Source: Pyrrhosoma nymphula (Eukaryota > Arthropoda > Insecta > Odonata > Coenagrionidae). From it: a DNA stretch of 64,000 nucleotides. This document shows positions 25,713 through 37,510 of this stretch, one piece after another (positions within the stretch are counted from its first letter, which is position 1; every line of letters begins with the position of its first letter). The position numbers and the translations under genes are program-made. The notes under the pieces were generated by a model. That model was not told the DNA's origin and made no database searches. It saw nothing but the letters and a program-made list of their open reading frames with translations. The stretch spans positions 48,187,164 through 48,251,163 of the forward strand of contig OY754337.1 of NCBI GenBank assembly GCA_963573305.1, given 5' to 3'.

Positions 25713-26985
25713 TATTTGCATACATCTTCTGAAAAGTATGAAGTTCAAACAGCCACATTTCCCAAGTTATGCTAACAAAAAAACTCCAAAGACCACTTTG
25801 CCACTCAAGGATTCTTGCCTTCCAAATGAAAAAGAGAAATTTTCCCATTTACTTCAAAAGAAACTCTCCTGAAGTCATTGCTTGGTTCTCCACCACCACA
25901 CATTATCCCTGGAATTACACAGCAAACTAATGGGCTAAATGTGGAATAATTGACGATTGCAATGCCAACATCAATAGCCTATGAACAGAGAGTAAAGTGA
26001 GTGTGCATTCAAAGATTTCAAAGAAGAAAAAGAATTTTCAGTTAAGACACAAGAGAATGCTACGACATTGAAACAACAATATTTGGATCAGCTGGTTCTT
26101 CATACTTATGGAAAAAGAAATTTTAATAAAGATATCAGCATCGGATACACTACAGGTATGGCAAAGGTACATAAAAGATATGCAAATTGAATGTCTAACG
26201 AATAAAACTATAAGAGAATGGGGTGTTATTAAAGTTAAGGGTACAAATTGCAAATTACATAGTATGTTTTTGGCTAAAGGATCCACATATCCACTATGGG
26301 TTATTATAATAGCTAATTATGAAAAGGATAACGCTAACTAAAGAGTAGCATCTTCGAAATCTATGGATTTTCATCTATCATAAAGTGAAGTGGAATAAAA
26401 GGTAGAATAAATGTTTTTTGATAACTAACTTGGATATTGGATGCTAAGTATGTTACCAACCTACCTCACTGAGATATCTATTTTTAAAAACATAGATCCC
26501 TTGGCACCTTTCATTAGGAGTAGGCTAATGCTGGTGCTGGGTTTCTCTCTACCCATCCTCCTTTCCCCAAATGTGCTTCCCCTTACCTACCTACACACCT
26601 ATCCCTATTGGCACAAATGATAGCTAACTGTTGCCTCCCCAAATAAAAAACCAAACAACTAATTTAAAAAAAATATTTCACCCAATGGGTTGGAGCCTAA
26701 ATACAAGGATAGCCCAACATTTTTCTAACTTCATGGTCCAGCTGTAAATAAATTAAACAGTTTAAATAAACTTTCAACCCAGACTCCTTATGATAAAATA
26801 TTACCACACCACACTAAGTATAACAGATACCCAAGAATCCAACAATAACTTATACAACCTCTTCTTACCAGATATGCTACAAATAGCAATGAATAACCAA
26901 GTCTAGACACTGCACGGCATTGGTGAACGGGTTATTGAAAGAAAGTGTATAAATAAAATGCTTTTAATTGTATGTAGGTTCTCAC
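25713..26985. other. Spred intron, right part
   Basis: This is intronic sequence between the hAT-type element and the upstream Spred exon. Only short meaningless frames are present, and no repeat family was recognised. Confidence 0.5.
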
Positions 26986-27050
26986 CATGAACACTTCATC
27001 ATCCCCAACGTCCGTATTGTACTTGTGGAGAGGAGATGATTCAGCCAAAC
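26986..27050 (-). CDS. Spred: Spred, upstream 65-bp coding exon
   Basis: On the minus strand the exon lies between CTTCTTTCAG (27060-27051) and GTGAGAACC (from 26985), both canonical splice sites. After two bases completing a split codon it reads LAESSPLHKYNTDVGDDEVFM, a polar, acidic linker expected between the EVH1 domain and the TLNLPVERGD segment. It ends exactly on a codon boundary, and the next exon (13890) starts in phase 0, so the junction reads ...GDDEVFM-TLNLPVERGD. Frame agreement, orientation and linker character support the call. Another small exon between the two cannot be excluded. The EVH1 exons upstream were not found. Confidence 0.75.
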
Positions 27051-27060
27051 CTGAAAGAAG

Positions 27061-28527
27061 GGCAAAAATATTTATATCAGTAATCATTGACATATTATTT
27101 ACATCTGTATTTAAAAACCGTTCCCTCGAATGATAAGCACAGTTTTTTTAGCAATAAGAATATCAAAGAGGAAAAAACAAGAAAAGCAAAATAACCCATG
27201 GACAATCCAATTCGTGTTGAATGCATACGAGGAGAAATTTAAAATTCACAACCATTCTAAAGCTGCCAATTTGATATGACTAGAAAGCAATGACATACTG
27301 CCAACAAAGGAAGCAATTCTCACATTTGTGAGGGAGTTTAGCGAGTTAACGAGCGACTTAACAGCAAGGGAGTTCTGCTCTCAACCATTTTCTTAGCTCC
27401 AGGAAATATAGAAGATTGAAATTTACCTGAATTCACAACACACAGATGCATTATGGATGAAAAAATGTGAAAACACGGTAAAATGGAAATAACTGAGTGA
27501 GTAGTGGAAATGTTCTGGAACACAAATTGATATAAAATCAGGCAGTTTATCAAAAAGTAAATATTTAGTTGAAAATAATTAGGCTTAATGATAAAAATGG
27601 TGTTATAAATGCATATATCCATCAATAACAACAAACAAGGTATGATATACAGCATATAAATAAGAAGAGAGCTGTGAATTGAAGAATCAACATAACCAAT
27701 GTTTCCAGCAATGCGTGCAACAGTTGGGAATCATAAAAAAATATTGATATTTTAAGAGCACAGAAGTGGAAATTACAAAAACATACATATATACACACAT
27801 ATGAAGAGAAGACTTTTGGTTGACTGAATTGTATTTAATTTCAATACTTCAGGGCACAGCTATAAATCACAGTTTGACCATAATAGTTACATTGGCAAGC
27901 TATGAGAAGATGTGAAGTTTAGGTCCAGAAATACGCGAAATTCACCTAGAAGTTAGAGGAAGGCTACGTACAAGCCAATTATGGGTATTGCAGAACTCGG
28001 TGACACTACCCTGCATGTGGGATGCATAATGCATAACATGAGGAGGAAAGCCTATGAGGGGGGTAGGCCTTTGGTCTGGGTTCCTCTGCCCAGTCATCCA
28101 TGCTTGCTTCACCCTGACTCCCGAGACAACTATCTTTCTGCTAACGAGTGCCACAAAGTTCTGCGAATCCGATTCCCCTGGGTAATAATACTTGACAAAA
28201 AATTTGAAGATATGGGTTCGAAAGTCTCGGCGTGACGAGCAGTATTAGAAGAAAATGTAGCTAATACTACTCCAAGAATTTATCTGAATGCCGAATCAGA
28301 ATAAAAAAACTTATTCTTAATCACAAGTCTTGGTCAAGTCAATGTTTTTTGGGTCCAAAAACTTCGACCGTGAGACACACACGTCGGCTCAACGTGAGTG
28401 CATTCATTTTCACGCCAACTAAAACCACTGTCGGCTTCTTTTCGAGATGACGTCATACTCGACCGACGTGACGCGAAACTAAAATAAACCGTTAACTTAA
28501 AGAGATCAGAGGGCGCGGATCCAAAGA
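27061..28527. other. Intron or upstream non-coding sequence of Spred
   Basis: The sequence is AT-rich with short frames only. I searched the minus strand for EVH1 hallmarks (an RDDSSGGW-like stretch, a KFGLTFQS-like stretch) and did not see them. Confidence 0.4.
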
Positions 28528-29426
28528 CTGGGGGGTTATTTTGTAATCTCACCTTTTTAGTGACTCTTAGTGGAAAGGCGGGAGATCCGTTTCCCTCTCT
28601 TAATGATCGGCTCACGAACGGTTCGTGAATTGTCGAAGCTTCAATTACCTTATATCAAATAAAAGATGCCGAGACTAGCGAATAACCAGATTGCTCAACA
28701 TCTTACGGAAGATATCTTACACTGTACATACCACGATAATCTAAATACAGTCAAATCTACAAGCGACATGTAAGCGATCACTCAATATGTAAAAAAAATT
28801 AAGTGCATCTAATTAGTGTTCGATTCACAAGCACGGGAAATACCTACCAAGAACGTAGATTTTAAGGCAATATTTGTTAAAATTATGGTATAAATAACTG
28901 AATTCCATTCTCCATACACTGGCGGATAGGCACACGAAAACAAAGGTAGCAGCAACATTGTTTGGGAAATATTGATACGAAATATATACACAGATAATTC
29001 AAGCTAATAATAACATAAGCATTTCAAACAAAGCATACCTTCAAGTGCCCAAAATATTGGAGTTGAAAATGCTTAAGTTCTTCGCGTTGTGCAAATGACA
29101 ACAATACGATTTAAAATCGTTTGTATCTTTCGCGACCTTGTTTATTTTCCAACTCAAGCTTCAAATGGAAACGATGGTGGCTCCATGTCACGTTCTTTAT
29201 GACAGGTGAGATGGAACTAATGGCAGGCGGAGATAATGAAACGGATCAAGAGTCGAAAGATACGGATCAGAGCGGATGAATCATCTAAAAGACCAGCACA
29301 TGACCGGCAGTTCACCGATTGAGATCCGAAGATGGTCACGCCGCCTGGGTGAGGGAGTTGAACTACGAAAAAGTGAGATTTTATGACGTATTCTCAATAA
29401 AGTCAGATTACAAAATAACCCCCCAG
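28528..29426. mobile_element. Possible TIR element, 22-bp perfect inverted ends
   Basis: CTGGGGGGTTATTTTGTAATCT at 28528-28549 is repeated as its exact complement at 29405-29426, facing outward as terminal inverted repeats would, about 0.9 kb apart. Similarity decays rapidly inside and outside the arms. No target-site duplication is visible (AAGA before, AAGT after). The interior has no coding frame of note and includes the palindrome TCACGAACGGTTCGTGA (28613-28629). It may be a MITE-like element or the two ends of separate insertions. Confidence 0.5.
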
Positions 29427-29571
29427 AAGTAGTGCGGGAAGGACGAAAAGGCAGGCCAGTCGAAAGCAGAGGAAATAAAGACGTACAGTAGGCCAAATCC
29501 AAATACACGCCACACCGACCCACGTGCGCTGCTAAGCCTTCCAACTGACGCAGCGCAGGGCTGACTGTTTT

Positions 29572-30735
29572 CAGGTAGCTGGAGCGGTAATCGCGGGTTA
29601 CTGAGTGCACATTTTAATTATTTTTTAAGTCTAAAATAATCTAGGAACACATTTCATTTAAGTACATCCGTTCATGCGGCGGAACTCACCGTACATGCAG
29701 TAATGGAAATGATACAAAAATTATCGAATTAAGAATATCGAGACTCAAATCACAGATGGCATCGCTGATGTCGCATCCAGGATGGCCGCTCGACCGATGT
29801 CATCGTTGGGATTTGCGTAACGCTGGTGCATACCTATATTTCCTCATTTACAAACGAGTTTCAGGAAGTTAAACATCACGAGTACCATTTTACATCTTTC
29901 ATTCGGCGAAATATTGAGGTACATGGGCGGTCATGGTGACTCGAGATGCGTCCTAGAAGGGGAATGCGGGACTCGCTGTTGTTGTCGGATCCCGGGCAAA
30001 AGAGGAAAAACGAATTTCAATATTTTCCCTAGTCCTTCAAACCAGTGGACTCACCAAAATCAGTGGTGAGTTGCGATTTGGAGACTCGGTGAACGTCAAA
30101 ATATAGGAAAGGTTGAAGACGTGATTGTGATGGATGAAATGAAAAAATTATATTAGTTCTGAAAATAACTAACAGAGGATGAAAAGAGAGCACACTTTGA
30201 ACACAAATCAGTTTGACACCTTTCGACCGCGAGACCGCACGGGAATCAAAGCCAGAAGTGAGCTAGACGAGCCGTAGCTAACATCGTTCCGATGTTTCGC
30301 ACTTTGCCAGGTAGTTGGGGGGTCTTTCCTAGGCTGGAATGGCGAATCTTGCAATCATTCCCTTAATGAGGACGTCATGACTTGAGTTTCCGGCGCGGTA
30401 TTCGAAGTGTAGGCGAAACTTATATTTAAATATGCTTTCTTTTCGAACACATTTGACTCGACGTGACACCTTGATGTTTGTTAGCAACAATTACAATAAT
30501 AAGAAATGTATCATTTCGCGTTTTGAAGAAAATATGTACATATGCAATCGAATTATTACGAAATATACGTCATGTGCCATGAGGCTAGGCGTTATAATAG
30601 GATTGAATTTCCAAAATAAACAAATCGGTTAAATGAAATTTTTCTCACTCTTATCAAAAGGCATCACTAATGATAATATAAGTTTCACGCGAATATGTAG
30701 GTATATGGACAAATAATCGCTCAAACCGCCGAATA
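29572..30735. repeat. Dispersed repeat D, copy 1, with an internal insertion
   Basis: 29572-29735 (GCTGGAGCGGTAATCGCGGGT to GTAATGGAAATGAT) matches 46910-47065. 30425-30735 (CACCTTGATGTTTG, AATAATAAGAAA, ATAGGATTGAATT, AGTTTCACGCGAATATG) matches 47160-47450 in the same order and orientation. Copy 1 has about 690 extra bases between the halves, CpG-rich and including a TGACGTCA-like GGACGTCATGAC near 30370. The family is unknown. Confidence 0.6.
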
Positions 30736-30954
30736 GAGCAGCGCGTGGGCTCCCAAATAGAGGAGGAAGAAAATGCTGACGCGGGACGTTACAATAGGAG
30801 AAAAACGTGAGAATAAAACCCTTATGAGCCACCTACTTGCAAACGAAACTTTGTAAAGAAATGCCGGTTGTAACTTGCAAATAGATTGCAATCCGTCAGA
30901 AAAAATAACTTTCATGGTAACAAAAAACTGAGGTAGGTACCTACAAAATGCCCA

Positions 30955-31290
30955 GATTATTCGACGAATAAATTTTTCAATTTAAACTTTTTCCGGCAAA
31001 AAAGTAAAGCTCTGGATAGGAGCTTAATTTTAGGCTCCTATCCAGAGCTTTACCAAAAAGCAGATTGCAGCGCCATTCTATTGAATTAACGCATGCTGAC
31101 TTCAGTTGGACTTATTTGCTGATAACACTAAAATATAATATGGGTTGGAGACTTAATATTATCACCATTCAATTCTCTGGGGGATTACGCTTCCTAAAAT
31201 CAGTTTTTCGCAAAAATGATATTAACGCAAGGTAGAAAAATATTTAGTTCCCCATATATCATCCATTCTCGCATTCAACACCACACCTTC
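30955..31290. repeat. Dispersed repeat E, copy 1, carrying a hairpin insertion
   Basis: This matches 44735-45040. Landmarks are CAGATTA-TCGACGAATA, TTCCGG, GCAACGCCATT/GCAGCGCCATT, TTGAATTRACGCAT, ATCACCATTCAATT/ATCACCATTGAATT, and a closing ATTC-CA-GTCGCACCCAACACCA-like segment. A 20-bp-stem hairpin is present here and absent from copy 2. Confidence 0.55.
31004..31053. repeat. Perfect 20-bp-stem hairpin
   Basis: GTAAAGCTCTGGATAGGAGC (31004-31023) is followed by a 10-base AT-rich loop and its exact complement (31034-31053). It lies within dispersed repeat E, and copy 2 of that repeat lacks it. Confidence 0.9.
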
Positions 31291-32384
31291 CGAGTGAAAA
31301 ACGGTCTTATGGATCTGAAGACACTGCTGGATTGTAGGCCTAAGAGGGTTGAGGAAGAACGGGGAAAAGTAACTGTACCATACATACTTGTGTGTACTTC
31401 GTAATTTAAAGACTAAGGTTTTAGCAAAAACTCGAGGTTCGAAATTTACATGATTAATACTTTTAAAAATATTTTTATTGCCAATATCGTGCAATGGACC
31501 ATAGGGATGAGGATTCCTGGAGTTTATCAATTAATAATTCAGTATTATTACCATGCCGTAAGCAGTTGAGTATTGATATAATCTAGGCCCGGTTTTATTA
31601 TCCCTGGTGGGATATTTTCTCGACATGAAAACCCCAATTAATACGTCCAAACTCTCAGTTAACGAAAACGCTACAACATCCTGCGGTTAACTTGCAACAG
31701 ACATTATAAAACGGTGTTATAAGTAATTACTGATTGTCAGCTTTGAGGTGTCAAAATTAAAAGTGTCGACCATGATAATAAAATCCAGGGTTTCCGAGCA
31801 TAGGGAAACCAGAGTCGACCTACAAACGAGCGTACATTCACGGTAAATGAAGGTCAACTCCGGCGGCAGGATGCGGCAGTGGTTTCGAGAGATGAACAAG
31901 GAAAGAAGACCATGTGGGAATTGCACAGGAGTTGGGGCCTTGGTGGCGTAACTCACTTCCGAGGGGAGGGAGAAGATTACCTCAAGAAACGATGGTTGCT
32001 TAAGATGATTCCACCGTAAAATGACTTTAATGACACTTATTTCACATCCTGGCTACCTAATTGAAAAACGTATCCTCTCCTTGGCATGAACAATCCAATT
32101 CTACCTTTCCAAGCTATTTCACTCATAAACTGAATTTGAAATGTTAAATGTGAGTGTTTAAAACTGGGGAAAAATAGTAATTGTATGCCTAAATGCCATT
32201 TTCGCGCAAAACGCGTTTGAAAGAAGCCAGCTATCCTATGGAAGCGAATAAAAATAAAATGCGGGCACCTTGACATCTTATTTTATATATTTAGTATCCG
32301 ACGGAAGGAATACTGTACTTAATACGCCCTCCACAGTCCTCATACCATCCAATTATGGAACGTTATTCCATTGAAAATATCACT
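31291..32384. other. Non-coding sequence, nothing recognised
   Basis: Frames on both strands (for example 31222-31530 and 32037-32276 minus) are short and without motif. Confidence 0.4.
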
Positions 32385-33744
32385 GAATGTTTTTTCTGGA
32401 GCTTTGGTTTATTATTTTTTCAATTAAAAAACCACCAATTCGCCAACGTTTCGCCTTTTTATGTAAGCTACATCAGGGCTAAAAATACAATACATAAGTC
32501 ATACATGAAAAAACGTGCTTGAATATACATAAATAAAAATTATTTGTTCGTTTAAATATTTGTTTATGCTAAAAGTTTTGTTTCTAAGAAGAACATTGTT
32601 GTTATATATTGGAAACAAACTTTGATAAAGCTTTTACTCTCCTCTTTAAATGTCACCTAAAGGTCTAAACTGTAATGGAAAACCACCTCCGCCCATGTAC
32701 CTACCGGTAATCATTTAAAATGTCGCGAGGTATCGCCGGCCGAAAGGTTCGACCACGGGTCGAACGCGGGCCGTGGCGAATTGTCACGATTGTAAAAAGT
32801 TAGTATTTAACGTCACCAACAAATGGGGGGCTATTTAAGGGGACACCCCGAGCGCTAATCGGAGGACTAAGTGAGCAAAAGCGCTGGCATACAGCCGACC
32901 GTGGCATCGGGGGAAGTGGCAGAGTGGAGACCAGACGAGACACCAGAGGACAACCAGGCGGGGACTTAACTCGAGCCCGTGGAGAAGAGAGCCGTCTTGA
33001 GCCTGACCACGGAGCTAAGTACCCACGACCCTTGTCTTCCTCCAAATAATAGGGCAGAAGAAAAACTCATTCCCCCCAGTGTCAGGCAGTCTGGTGTTGG
33101 CAGACTAAGTGTTAATTAGTGCCACGAGGCGAAAACATTTATTTAATTGCGCCAGACGCCCCGAGGGCGCATCCTATCCTGGACTTAATTTTGCTGTCAT
33201 TTCTGTATTACTCAGCTCCAACGTGAGCACCTGTGAGAGTACTCTGATTATCCTACCGTTATTCTTTTGATGCCGGCCGGTTATCCTATTTTTGTGTGTT
33301 TGGTTGAGTTTCGGCCCAATTGGCCGCGAGAAAGTCATTTTGTTCTGTCCGATAATAAAGAACCATTTTCGCTGTTTTTCTGACGAGTTAATTACTTGCG
33401 AGGTGGTTTTCCATCCCCGGCTGATTCACTGGGGCCGTGTTCGTTCGTCCGCACCGAGTAGAGCCCCATACACCCAACTTTGAGGGAGGTCTCAAACTCC
33501 GCTACCTGGGCAAGGTCAGCGAGAGAAAGGGGGACTCGTCTCACTTCACGGACCCAAAGTGGGAAGGTCACAATACTGAATAGCGGTTAACAATATTTAT
33601 GTATATTCAAGCACGTTTGTTCAAGTATGACTTATGTATTGTATTTTTAGCCCTGATGAAGCCTACATAAAAAGGCGAAACGTTGGCAAATTGGTAGTTT
33701 TTTAATTGAAAATATAATAGACCAAAGCTCCAGAAAAAACATTC
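32385..33744. mobile_element. Foldback element with about 150-bp inverted arms
   Basis: The left arm (32385-32534) and the reverse complement of the right arm (33595-33744) match almost throughout. They share GAATGTTTTTTCTGGAGCTT, CAATTAAAAAAC, GCCAACGTTTCGCCTTTTT, CATCAGGGCTAAAAATACAA and GTGCTTGAATATACATAAAT, with only scattered substitutions. The arms enclose about 1.06 kb of GC-richer sequence containing an LTR-like segment. No target-site duplication is evident. Part of the right arm reads CCTGATGA-AGCC-TACATAAAAA-GGC-GAAACGTTGGC. Confidence 0.75.
32671..33427 (+). repeat. LTR-like segment inside the foldback element
   Basis: There is an inverted pair AATGGAAAACCACCT (32674-32688) and AGGTGGTTTTCCAT (33400-33413). 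Between them lie a TATA-like CTATTTAAGG (32831-32840) and AATAAA (33354-33359), spaced as a promoter and polyadenylation signal would be in a solo LTR of about 0.75 kb. GATTCACTGGGGCCGTG follows and resembles a primer-binding-site region. No target-site duplication was found, so the ends are approximate and a DNA element remains possible. Confidence 0.4.
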
Positions 33745-33784
33745 AATCATAATTAAGTGGTCAAGATTATATGTATACAAAATG

Positions 33785-34085
33785 AAAATATCCGCTACTG
33801 AAGGGATTCCCAACCGGAATCTGTCTGTATGGAAAGCCAATGCTCTAACCACCATACGATTCCAAAGATTAGACAGTGGGAGGCCTTCAGAAGGACCTCT
33901 CGGCCCTACGCTCCACCAGGCGAGGTAGGATGAGGGTGATAGGGAGGGTTGAAGAGAGAAGGATTAATTAGGGACAGGAGGAAGGAGGAGGGAACCCGGT
34001 GTTTTAATGGAAGGTGCCAGGAGGAGCAATATTTACAGACGGAGTGCTATACTATAAGTACTCTTTACAAGTCTTCTTCCGGGCG
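33785..34085 (-). repeat. tRNA-derived SINE fragments
   Basis: On the minus strand, 33870-33785 reads ATGGTGGTTAGAGCATTGGC, 27 bases, then GGTTGGGAATCCC, a recognisable A-box/B-box pair. 33940-34085 matches the tail part of the 49780-50125 SINE (AACCCGGTGTTTT, GAAGGTGCCAGG, GACGGAGTGC, AGTACTCTTTAC). The order suggests two broken copies rather than one. Confidence 0.45.
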
Positions 34086-34147
34086 AAAACTGACACACCT
34101 AGTGGATCGTCGAAACGTCGGCAATGCCATTCGATAAGATTAGGCTA

Positions 34148-34512
34148 ATGCTGGATGAAGCCTTCTCGAATTTGGCACCGGATTAGGCTTTGGATGACCG
34201 ACGTTTCTACGAACCACTCGCTAACTATCTTCAGGACAAAAACTGCCAAACCGACGTTTCGACGAGCCACTCGGTGGGTCAGTTTCGCCCAGAAGATGGT
34301 GTGCTAGCGTCTCGTCGAAACGTCACCAATGAAAAGCCTAAATCAGTACCACATACGAACTACTACATCAGGCAACTGCCGCCACACAAAGTCGAGCGAC
34401 GAGCCAGTCGGTGTCATTTTTCGCCCTGAAGATGATTAGCGAGTGACACGTCGAAACGCCGGCCACAGAAAGCCTAATCCGGTGCCACACCAGAGAAGAC
34501 TTCATCCAGCAT
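34148..34512. mobile_element. Foldback element with about 100-bp inverted arms
   Basis: The left arm from 34148 (ATGCTGGATGAAGCCTTCTC, GGCACCGGATTAGGCTTT, CGACGTTTC, CACTCGCTAA-TATCTTCAGG) is repeated in inverted form ending at 34512. The interior has further copies of CGTCGAAACGT and its complement in alternating orientation (near 34107, 34198, 34250, 34314 and 34452). There are no coding frames of note. Confidence 0.65.
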
Positions 34513-36600
34513 TTGACCACTCTTGACAAATGGTATCAAGGGGTCAGAAATAAAAAAAACCCTCCAAACACGTTTAGAGTAAACGCAATTTTTCATTTAG
34601 CTTAGGCCCAATCAGGAATAAACCAAAATATATCGTGAATGTATATATTCAGGTAGATCTGGCTCAACACACTAACGAGCATAAATATTTGGGTACATCC
34701 AGATGGCTTAAGAGCTCGATATTTGGCACGTGGAAAGGTTTTGTACCACAACCACGAAGAAAAAGTCGATTATTCCAGAAAAAGGGACCGAGTTGGAATC
34801 CTAAAAACTTTTCTGGCTCCAGACCGAAATAGTAAGGGAATTAATGGTAAATTCAAGGCAGGACATTATATTTTATGACATTCAACTACAAAATAACTAT
34901 AAAATGCCAGAACTCCTCAATAACTTTAATTGCTAGCTAAATGCAAACACCTTTCACCAGTCGATATATAAAGAGGAGTTACCCCGTTCTGTGAATGCAC
35001 GAAAAACTGAGAGAGGCGGAATGAATGACAAAAGTGGCACGTTTCAAAACACATTATCTCCCTTGAGGTAGGAGGGGACGTTCCACAGGTGGCCACGGAG
35101 AGATTCGAAGTCAGTCACAGGAAATCCCACCGCATACGATTGCATACTACACAGGCTCGCGAACCAGTCAATAATTTGCTAAAACAAAAGCTGCGAATTG
35201 AAATTTAGCGTCAGATAACTCGGATAAGCGCTACTTAAAAGTGCATAAAACATTTTGTACGCCAGAAAAAAAGCAGGACTTACACTCCAATTCCGCGTAA
35301 AAAAATAGATTGCCATGTTTGTAGACGTCACTTCGCAGTATCGCGTCAATAGTTTGTTTAAAGAATTAGCAAACGGAGCTGCAGGGACTTACAAACATGA
35401 GTAAAATGAAAAAAAAAACAGTAATAGATCGCCAATCAGGAATCGAAATAACACAAGCATCAAGAGCAGTAAAAATATCACTGAAGATTTTTCAAACTTG
35501 TGCCATTGACATAATTGCATAATGAATTTGTCATTGAGTTTGACTGTCTGAGCATTGAGTTTACTGAATAATGAATTCCTGTTGTTCTACAAATTTTATT
35601 ATTTCTGTATTTTTTTTGTAAATGTACCCAAGTTTTATTTGACAGATTTTCTGCGTAATATATACATATACACTTTAAAGTTCAGTTATTCGTTATTTAG
35701 CTGATTAGTAAAGATATTTTTAAAATTGGATTAAATATAAATACCTTATTTAAAATAAAAAAGTTCTCGCCCTACGTTCTAACCTTTCCGCTTTCATTGC
35801 GTAAGGTGAAGAGATATTTTTTACCAGTCATGTGGTCCTTTTGAAGATATGGTATCTGAATACCAGATTTTTTTATTTTGGAAGAGGCCAAGTACCGGAC
35901 ATCATTAATTAGGGATCTCCCAACGGATATTTTCTTTGAAACGAAATGAAATAAAAATAGCCATTTTTGAAAATTTCAACTTATAAAAAAATACCAGAAT
36001 CGACACGTGAAAATAGCAAATTTCCTGTTCTCTATAATGTTCATGTTTTTTCTACTTGAGGGAACAACTCAAAACTCAAGATGTATTAGATAATAACGCT
36101 TCCAGGTAATCAGAAGTGAATTCAAAGATAGCATTATTCAGAACTCCCGACTCGAACATTATGAGAAAAACGTAAATTTGCCCATATGCAGTAAGATGAA
36201 CAGGTGAACGTCCGGCAGAATTCTCCATCATCTCAAGGACGGTTTCACAAAAGAGATACAAAGCAGGAAATGGCTGGGCTATGAAAGAATGCAGACTAAT
36301 GTTAATGCAATTGTCAATTACGAAAGATTATTGCGGTCCGCCAGTTTGAAATATTGAGAGAGGGTGAGAACCGAATCGTGGAACAGATATATGACGCAGC
36401 TTCCCATGAAATGAGAGAAAGGGACAAATAGAGAGAAAGTGATGAGAGAATGTGGTCGAATAGAATCACAGGTCGAGAAATATTATGGCACAAAAATGCG
36501 AGAGCACGGATGAAAAAATACACGATTGTTACAGTGGCGAAAGATATTCCAGGGTGAAAGTAAGTGAGTAGGGAAGCAGTTCACGAGCCAATTCTCATGA
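34513..36600. other. AT-rich non-coding sequence
   Basis: No gene, tandem array or transposon end recognised. Confidence 0.4.
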
Positions 36601-36615
36601 ATTACATGCTCTGGC

Positions 36616-36830
36616 GTGAGCGGTTACAGCATATGTCTTATCGATAAAACAATGTTGGGCGAAAATGGGCATATGATTCGAGGGAGAATTGTGTTAGTGA
36701 AGGATGCGTTTAGCAATAGGAGAGAATTAAAGACGGGGACCTTGAGTAAGGAGGTAAATAAAAGACTGGCGGTGAGCCTTATACGGAATGCAGCGTCAAC
36801 TTTTTAATGCTTGAACGCATAAGCGAATCC
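36616..36830 (+). pseudogene. RTE-like element fragment
   Basis: The plus translation GENGHMIRGRIVLVKDAFSN, then RRELKTGTLSKEVNKRLAVS, then LIRNAAS matches the RRIALAKEVFSNMRELM block of the 6245-6720 copy and the usual RGRIALAKDAF-(K)-RRELLT family pattern. It ends at a stop before the YGAETWTL-type motif. 36895-36950 then contains GTGTGGCAGGGGGT, a word also found at 44055, 51995 and 63240. Confidence 0.65.
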
Positions 36831-37510
36831 ATGGATGACGTTAGATGTACGATAGCATAAATATGATAAATTAATCCACATACTACCATTCAAGCCGCAG
36901 CAGAAACGTGTGGCAGGGGGTATTCGGACACCAGCCACGTAAGGGGTGGGAATATAGAAAAAAAAAACAAAAAGGAATAAGAAAAAAAATTCACTGTCGA
37001 TGACAAATACATCTGTCTAAATCCATGTGATACTCTGAAAGCCACATCAAGGGTGTATGGAACGGACCGGACTCTAGACCAGACATGCACTACTTGTCAA
37101 ACATAATATCGTATTACGAATAGCTATATTACTATCGCATAGGTTTGAGAAGTCATCCTCCACGCGAACCATTAGCGACTTCTACAGAAACAGAGCACAA
37201 TTCTAAAATCTTAAAAAATAAAACAAAAATGATCGTCCTTTCCTTATTTTATATACTCTCCCTCTACCCTTCCTGTCCCAGCCAAAATCCTCACATTTTC
37301 CCCACATTTAAACATATCTTTTTACACTTATTTCTGATACTTCATTATATCGCGTTAATATTCTATTTGTATTGTTTTTAGCATAATTTCTTTGAATTAT
37401 ATATTGCTGTGTTTGTCATATTCACTGTATTCGTATACTGACGAGGGGTTATATGGAAGAAGGGACTTTTTAAGTCTCAATCTCGCCCCATAGTCAATGG
37501 AGATTTTTAC
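36831..37510. other. Non-coding sequence between transposable-element fragments
   Basis: AT-rich and T-rich stretches. Apart from the GTGTGGCAGGGGGT word near 36910, nothing is recognised. Confidence 0.35.

Noticed and set aside
29200..30420. CpG-rich region as Spred first exon or EVH1 exon
   Set aside because: No EVH1-like residues were seen on the minus strand, and part of it belongs to a dispersed repeat.
34100..34470. CRISPR-like regularly spaced CGTCGAAACGT motifs
   Set aside because: Spacing is irregular, motifs alternate in orientation, and they belong to the inverted arms of a foldback element in eukaryotic DNA.
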